This document shows positions 13,044 through 17,382 of a stretch of 17,382 bases of DNA, in pieces (positions within the stretch are counted from its first letter, which is position 1; the number at the start of each line of letters is the position of its first letter). Under the pieces are notes generated by a model, which ran no database searches, was not told the DNA's origin, and saw nothing but the letters and a program-made list of their open reading frames with translations. Source of the DNA: Leptospira ellisii (GTDB lineage Bacteria; Spirochaetota; Leptospiria; Leptospirales; Leptospiraceae); assembly GCF_002811955.1 (NCBI RefSeq), contig NZ_NPEF01000076.1, positions 1 through 17,382 of the forward strand, read 5' to 3'. The position numbers and the translations under genes were made by a program.

Positions 13044-14427
13044 AAATTTCCTTAGGCGATAGAATTTCCGGAGGCCGTATCGTCTTATTCAACTTGATTT
13101 CGAAATTACGGGAAACGGGAATCGTATATTTCACCGCTCCGTTTTTGTCCTTATAACGCGCGGTGATTCTCCATTGGAATTTACCTTCCTCCAAAATCGA
13201 AAAATCCCTAAACGAAAAGGAATCTGTTTTGAGTTCGCGTTTGAGAAGCGCCTTCGCTCCTCCTTTCTCCCTCAGCTCCAAAAGTTCGAACGTGATCGAA
13301 TCGTTCTCGCCTTCCACTTCCCAGCGGAAATCGATGCTGTCCCGATTGGAGATATCGATCGATTCCTCCGGAGCCGGACTGCTTTGGCTCAGGAAAGGGG
13401 CGTTGTCCGAGGTCTGAAACGATTGTATTTGGCTCGTCAACACATTCTCTCCTTGGCTTCCCAACAGAGAAACCCTCCAGTAATATTGTCCGACCACGGG
13501 CAGAGAAATCGTTCCCATGGAAGCGCGGAAATTTTCGCGAATCACGTTTCCGGTGAATTCGGAATTCTGCGCCACTTCCAATTTATATACTCCGGAAGGC
13601 TCCGGTCTTTGCCAGCGAAACGTCAATTTTCTATTGGAAGGATGTCCCAACTGTTGATTGGAAGCGGGAAAAAGAAGATCCAAATTCTCCAGAGCCAACA
13701 ACTTGAATTGACGCGCGGGAGAGGAGAATCCTTCTCCTTCCTTGGATTCCGTTCTTACCCTCCAATAGTACGCGCCCGCGTTCTGCAGCGGAGGCGAAAC
13801 CGAGGAAGTGGAGGTCGTCTTTTTGGAAACGATCGGATTTTTAAAATCGGAATCCTGTGCGATTTCCAAAACGTATTCCTTGAATTCGGAGGAACCGGAC
13901 CAGACGAATAATCCTCCTTCTTTGGAGAATTTACGAAGGGAAATCTCCTCCTGTTCCGCGGGACGTTTGAGAACGGGAGGCTCCGGTTTTTCCAATCTGC
14001 GTACGGAAAAAGGGACGGATTCGGAAACTGCGGCCTTTAAATCGTTTAGGGAGAATTTAGGAGTCACGCGTACGAAGTATGCGCCTTCCTTGGTTTTATC
14101 CCAACGATACAAAGAACCTTGGGCTTCCTGAGTGAGCACAAGATCCGAAAAGGATTTGTCTTTCGCGATCTCCACCGTATATCCTTTGGCGAAATCGACC
14201 GCGGTCCATTGAACGGTAACGCTCGGTTGTACGGAAGTGTATTTGAATTCCTCCGATTTGGAGGGGGAGAAAAGGGAAGGTTTCAAATTTCCTAATATAG
14301 TTAAGGAACGCGTTTCGCTGTATTCCGGTTTTTGTGTGGCGGGGTTGACCGCGGTCACCCTCCAAAAATAGGTTCCTTTTTCGAGGGATTTGTTCGCGGT
14401 CGTGGAATTGGATTTGGTGCGCATCAC
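13033..14427 (-). CDS. Fn3/Ig-module protein fragment, probable C-terminal part of the interrupted FecR protein
   Basis: Open frame carrying tandem Fn3/Ig-like modules with the recurring pattern V.W....YTLEIA.D..F ... GxYYWRV ... F. Four modules are complete (roughly 14290-14015, 14010-13700, 13700-13420 and 13415-13075). The first possible starts, GTG 14427 and ATG 14424, fall inside another module whose first half ([21 protein letters not shown]) is encoded just upstream in the same frame. Between the TAA at 14590 and 14427 there is no ATG, GTG or TTG, and AAGG sits only 2 bases before ATG 14424, too close to serve it. The piece also lacks a signal peptide. Hence I read it as the extracytoplasmic tail of the FecR protein encoded immediately upstream, cut off by a nonsense codon, and not as a separate gene. 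If it is translated from 14427 it gives 464 residues that would stay in the cytosol. It overlaps the next gene by 11 bases. Confidence 0.7.
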   Translation of the reverse strand: MMRTKSNSTTANKSLEKGTYFWRVTAVNPATQKPEYSETRSLTILGNLKPSLFSPSKSEEFKYTSVQPSVTVQWTAVDFAKGYTVEIAKDKSFSDLVLTQEAQGSLYRWDKTKEGAYFVRVTPKFSLNDLKAAVSESVPFSVRRLEKPEPPVLKRPAEQEEISLRKFSKEGGLFVWSGSSEFKEYVLEIAQDSDFKNPIVSKKTTSTSSVSPPLQNAGAYYWRVRTESKEGEGFSSPARQFKLLALENLDLLFPASNQQLGHPSNRKLTFRWQRPEPSGVYKLEVAQNSEFTGNVIRENFRASMGTISLPVVGQYYWRVSLLGSQGENVLTSQIQSFQTSDNAPFLSQSSPAPEESIDISNRDSIDFRWEVEGENDSITFELLELREKGGAKALLKRELKTDSFSFRDFSILEEGKFQWRITARYKDKNGAVKYTIPVSRNFEIKLNKTIRPPEILSPKEIYVE

Positions 14428-14589
14428 CTTTTTGGAAAAACTAGGATGCGCCGAAATTTCCAGGACGTAGTCGCGGACCGATTCCGCCTTGTTCCAGACA
14501 AAGGAAACGGGGACCGTGGCGGTTTCGCTTTGGAAAAATTTTCTTTCCGGCGGGGAGGAAAGTCCGATGGACAGGGAGCGGATTTCGGA

Positions 14590-14592
14590 TTA
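14590..14592 (-). other. in-frame TAA separating FecR domain from Ig modules
   Basis: This single stop codon is the only break in an open frame running from 15153 to 13033. Sequence on both sides reads naturally across it: NQAIELKNG before, [19 protein letters not shown] after. A one-base change from AAA, GAA or CAA would create it. The next base on the coding strand is T, which usually makes TAA an efficient stop, so readthrough is less likely than mutation or a sequence error. Confidence 0.8.
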
Positions 14593-15153
14593 TCCGTTTT
14601 TGAGTTCGATGGCCTGATTGTTGGTCACGCTGGATTCCTGATCTCCTGAGACCACCTTCGCGCTTCCTTTGGAAACTTCCAGATTGAGGGCCTGATCCTC
14701 CGATTTGGAGAGTTTTAAATCGCCCTGACTGACGGCGACGGTGGCTCCTCCGCTTTTGATTTTCATCTCGGTTCCGCTTTCCTTGTTCGCGGAAACAGAT
14801 CCGTAAGCGAAGTCGATGGATAGGTTCTTATCCGAAAAGTCCAAGAAGATCATACTTTTCTGATCGAGTTTGATTTCGGTCCCGTCGTTGAGAACGAGTA
14901 CCGCTTCGGAACCGTCGTCGGTGCGCACGGTGTCCCGGTTCATTACCGGCATGGAGGTTTCTATGTCCTCCCATACCACTTCCGAATCCAGTTTCCTCTG
15001 CGCCTTCTTATTCTTAAAGCGGAGTTCTCCGATGACCGGATTGGTTCCCGTCTTTTTTCCGGAAAACAGATGAAAGTATAATAATATACTAAAGAGAATT
15101 CCGAGACCGGCGAGTACGGTGACTACGTATTTTCCCTCAGTCAAGTATCTCAT
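14590..15153 (-). CDS. FecR-domain membrane protein, probably truncated
   Basis: A 187-residue protein with a short cytosolic start, one membrane segment (about 9-30, [21 protein letters not shown]) and a FecR domain outside (about 62-165): [32 protein letters not shown], then the repeated beta pattern of the family. FecR domains occur in envelope proteins that bind or signal in the periplasm; here no sigma factor gene is near, so the classic iron-citrate sigma signalling is not supported. Its ATG overlaps the 3' end of the cyclase gene by 17 bases (15137-15153), which points to an operon and translational coupling, and GGAAGAAG lies upstream as a ribosome site. It ends at the TAA described above, directly before same-frame Ig modules. 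The intact protein would have been about 706 residues (13033-15153). Confidence 0.85.
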   Translation of the reverse strand: MRYLTEGKYVVTVLAGLGILFSILLYFHLFSGKKTGTNPVIGELRFKNKKAQRKLDSEVVWEDIETSMPVMNRDTVRTDDGSEAVLVLNDGTEIKLDQKSMIFLDFSDKNLSIDFAYGSVSANKESGTEMKIKSGGATVAVSQGDLKLSKSEDQALNLEVSKGSAKVVSGDQESSVTNNQAIELKNG

Positions 15154-17382
15154 ACTTAACTTCTTCCCCCGGTTCGGACGACTTGTCCTCCTTTTTCTTA
15201 GGGGGCTCCCACTCGATTCCGATTCTGGTCCGCAGTTCCGCCACGGTTTGAGGACAATTCGGATCGTCCTTTCTGCCCAAAACGGCGTAGATCACCTGCG
15301 GTTCTTCCTTTCCTTTCACCTTGATCGATTGCATTTTTTCAACGTGAAAAAATTCGGAAACGTGGTCGTACATATCCTGCGTGATCAGGATATCGGTGCC
15401 GAACGGTTTATTCAAGGCTTCCACACGGGAAGCCAGATTCACCGCGTCTCCGATGACCGTGTATTCCAATCTTTCTTCGGAACCGATTTGACCCGCGATC
15501 ACGGGACCGTAGTTCAGGCCGCAGCCGATTTTTATGATCGGTTTTTTATCTCCGCCCCTTCCTTGGTTGAAGCGAAGCAGCGCTTCCCGCATCATAAGGG
15601 CGCCGGTAACCGCGTTTTCTGCGTCTTGATTGGAGGTTTTCGCCGCGCCCCAAGTGGCCATGATCGCGTCTCCGATGAATTTATCAACGATTCCGTGCGT
15701 GTCGTTCACACAACGCACCATTTCGGTCATGTATTCGTTTAGGAATTCGACCACTTCTTCCGGTTGGAGTTTTTCGGAGATGGAGGTGAAACTCCGGATA
15801 TCGGAGAAGAAGATCGCACACATCTTTCTTTCTCCCCCGAGGGTGAGTTCCTGTTTTAAAACCATCTCGGCGATTTCCTTGTTTACGAATCTTCCGAGGG
15901 CGTCCTTTACCTTTTCCCTTTCTTCGAGACCCTTGCCCATGTCGACGAAGTAGTCGGTGAGAAGTCCGACCTCGTCCTTGGTCGTGGATTTGATTCCGAT
16001 CTTGAAATTACCGCGCGCGATTTCGGTAGTCGCATGCAAAAGACTTAATATAGGTTTCGTGATGGTGCGCGAAAAGAAGAACACGATGATCAGCGCGAGA
16101 CAAAGCGCGATTCCCATAATCAGGATGTTGGTCTTTTGGATCCGATATACGGCTTCGAACGCCTTGTCCTCGGGGACGATGGAGACGACGGCTCCTCCTC
16201 CGAAACCGAGTTTTTGGAACGAACCGAACCAAGCCTTGCCTTCCTTGTCCTTGTATTCGATCTGTTTCGTATTTTCGGAACTGTTGATCATGGATTCCAC
16301 GATCGGAAGGTCGAGAAAGTTCGTATTCGACTGCAGCAGTTTCGGATCGGAATGTGCGATGAGATCCCCTTCGCCGTTGACCAAAAACACCTCGGAAATG
16401 TCCTGCTTTTGAAACGCACTCAGGAATTTTTCCAGACGAAGCACGAGCACCAGAACCCTCGCGTCGGGGCTGGAGGAGGAAGGAATCGCGAGCGCGAAGA
16501 TGGGTTCCTTAAATTCGGCGCTCAGATTTTCGAACTTACCTCCGGTGGCGATCGATTTCTGAATCATGTTGGGTCGGGAAAGGATCAGATCCGTGATTTC
16601 CTTCGGTTGCGATTTGATTTCGCTCAAATACGGATCGTTGAAGAATTCGTTGAGAACCACGGCTCCGCCGCTTCCGTTTTGGAGCATTCCCGCGTAGATA
16701 AAATCGGGATCGTTTTGGAAAAAGATATCCGCAAAGACGATTCCGGATTTTCCCTGATTGAGGGCGCCCGCGATCTGTTTTCCGTTGGAAAGAATGTCGT
16801 TGATGTCGGTTTTGATTTTTAAACCGAGAATATTCACTAAATTTAAATTGTTTTGGAGAACCCGGATTTCGGAATCTCCCCGAAACGCGGAGGACGCGAA
16901 GAAAATGATCGTGGAAACCGTGACCGTCATCAAAAGGGATATCACCGCCATCAGTTTGATCTGAAGCGGCAGTTTCGTTTTCGCCACAGAAGGAGCGTTC
17001 GCCGATCCTGCGGTTTCATCGGTCGCGGGTTCGTTCTCATCCTTTTTCGGTTTCGTCGATTTCGCCGAAGTTTGTGTTTCGTTTTGGGAAACGGAAGAGG
17101 GGGGAGCCGATTCCGTCGGGGGAAGCGATTCGGTTTTTATGACTGACGTTGCGGTCGGAGCGGGAGATACGTTCGGAGACGGAGCGGTTTGGGCCGTTTC
17201 CGCGGTCGGTTTCGTTTCGGCAACGGAGGGTTCCGCCGGCTTTGTTTCCGGGGGCGGAGGCGCCAGGACGGAAATTTCTTTCGGTTTGTCTCGATCTTCG
17301 AGATGATCGATTTCCACAGCGTCGATCGCCGAGGAACGAAAGGAAAACGGGGAATCCTTGACCTCCGAATCGACGGGAACCG
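15137..17382 (-). CDS. membrane adenylate cyclase with periplasmic sensor region, HAMP and class III catalytic domain (5' end cut by window edge)
   Basis: Makes cAMP from ATP in response to a signal outside the inner membrane. The frame is open to the right edge and a GTG at 17317 is not convincing as a start, so the N-terminus is missing. Numbering from that GTG: a Pro/Ala/Thr-rich cytosolic region (about 15-110), membrane segment 1 (about 118-141), a CACHE-like periplasmic sensor (about 145-395), membrane segment 2 (about 396-416), HAMP (about 415-470), catalytic domain (about 497-680). Metal ligands are Asp506 (FFSDIRSFT) and Asp550 ([13 protein letters not shown]). Lys546 and Thr620 (EYTVIGD) match the Lys/Thr pair of class IIIb enzymes and favour ATP over GTP. 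Asn627 and Arg631 (VNLASRVE) fit the transition-state residues, so activity looks intact. A charged tail of about 45 residues follows. It is the first visible gene of the minus-strand run and overlaps the FecR gene by 17 bases. Confidence 0.93.
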   Translation of the reverse strand, partial: VPVDSEVKDSPFSFRSSAIDAVEIDHLEDRDKPKEISVLAPPPPETKPAEPSVAETKPTAETAQTAPSPNVSPAPTATSVIKTESLPPTESAPPSSVSQNETQTSAKSTKPKKDENEPATDETAGSANAPSVAKTKLPLQIKLMAVISLLMTVTVSTIIFFASSAFRGDSEIRVLQNNLNLVNILGLKIKTDINDILSNGKQIAGALNQGKSGIVFADIFFQNDPDFIYAGMLQNGSGGAVVLNEFFNDPYLSEIKSQPKEITDLILSRPNMIQKSIATGGKFENLSAEFKEPIFALAIPSSSSPDARVLVLVLRLEKFLSAFQKQDISEVFLVNGEGDLIAHSDPKLLQSNTNFLDLPIVESMINSSENTKQIEYKDKEGKAWFGSFQKLGFGGGAVVSIVPEDKAFEAVYRIQKTNILIMGIALCLALIIVFFFSRTITKPILSLLHATTEIARGNFKIGIKSTTKDEVGLLTDYFVDMGKGLEEREKVKDALGRFVNKEIAEMVLKQELTLGGERKMCAIFFSDIRSFTSISEKLQPEEVVEFLNEYMTEMVRCVNDTHGIVDKFIGDAIMATWGAAKTSNQDAENAVTGALMMREALLRFNQGRGGDKKPIIKIGCGLNYGPVIAGQIGSEERLEYTVIGDAVNLASRVEALNKPFGTDILITQDMYDHVSEFFHVEKMQSIKVKGKEEPQVIYAVLGRKDDPNCPQTVAELRTRIGIEWEPPKKKEDKSSEPGEEVKYEILD

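Noticed and set aside
14590..15153. FecR-type iron signalling with an extracytoplasmic sigma factor
   Set aside because: No sigma factor or TonB-dependent receptor gene is present nearby, so only the domain name is supported, not that pathway.
17315..17317. GTG as the start of the adenylate cyclase
   Set aside because: The frame stays open to the right edge with no stop and no Shine-Dalgarno near this GTG, so the N-terminus is probably outside the window.

Overview
The window looks like a chromosomal stretch from a spirochaete of the family Leptospiraceae, most likely a Leptospira with a fairly high GC content (about half G+C in the lines I counted). This rests on the gene types: stacked PAS sensor kinases, spirochaete-style relaxed lipoboxes, a family 3 cyclase next to a FecR protein, and large beta-helix lipoproteins. 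No database search was possible, so the species is left open. There are no tRNA or rRNA genes, CRISPR arrays, insertion sequences or phage genes, and no gap between genes exceeds 300 bases.

Left part (1-7546) is a signalling block. It holds a HisKA_2-type PAS sensor kinase cut by the left edge, a stand-alone cyclic-nucleotide-binding protein, a lipase-like lipoprotein, a large hybrid histidine kinase on the opposite strand, and a second HisKA_2-type PAS kinase transcribed divergently from the hybrid kinase. Both HisKA_2 enzymes have the same architecture and are clearly paralogous. No stand-alone response regulator lies in the window. An intact ABC-F ATPase of the Uup type follows (7593-9473).

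Right part (9494-17382) is one minus-strand gene run that reads from the right edge leftwards: a membrane adenylate cyclase with a periplasmic sensor region (cut by the edge), a FecR-domain membrane protein, a string of Fn3/Ig-like modules, a secreted Fn3/IPT protein with a membrane C-terminus, and a large cysteine-rich beta-helix lipoprotein. Start and stop codons overlap at two junctions, so the genes are probably co-transcribed and partly translationally coupled.

The most striking observation is that the FecR reading frame and the Ig-module reading frame are the same frame, separated only by one TAA codon at 14590-14592. No usable start codon follows until the middle of the first Ig module. 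The two were probably one FecR plus five-module protein, now interrupted by a nonsense codon (or a sequencing error). Taken together, the minus-strand run reads as an uncharacterised envelope module that may couple surface or periplasmic structures to cAMP production. The cyclic-nucleotide-binding protein at 1420-1896 is a possible but unproven receiver of that signal.
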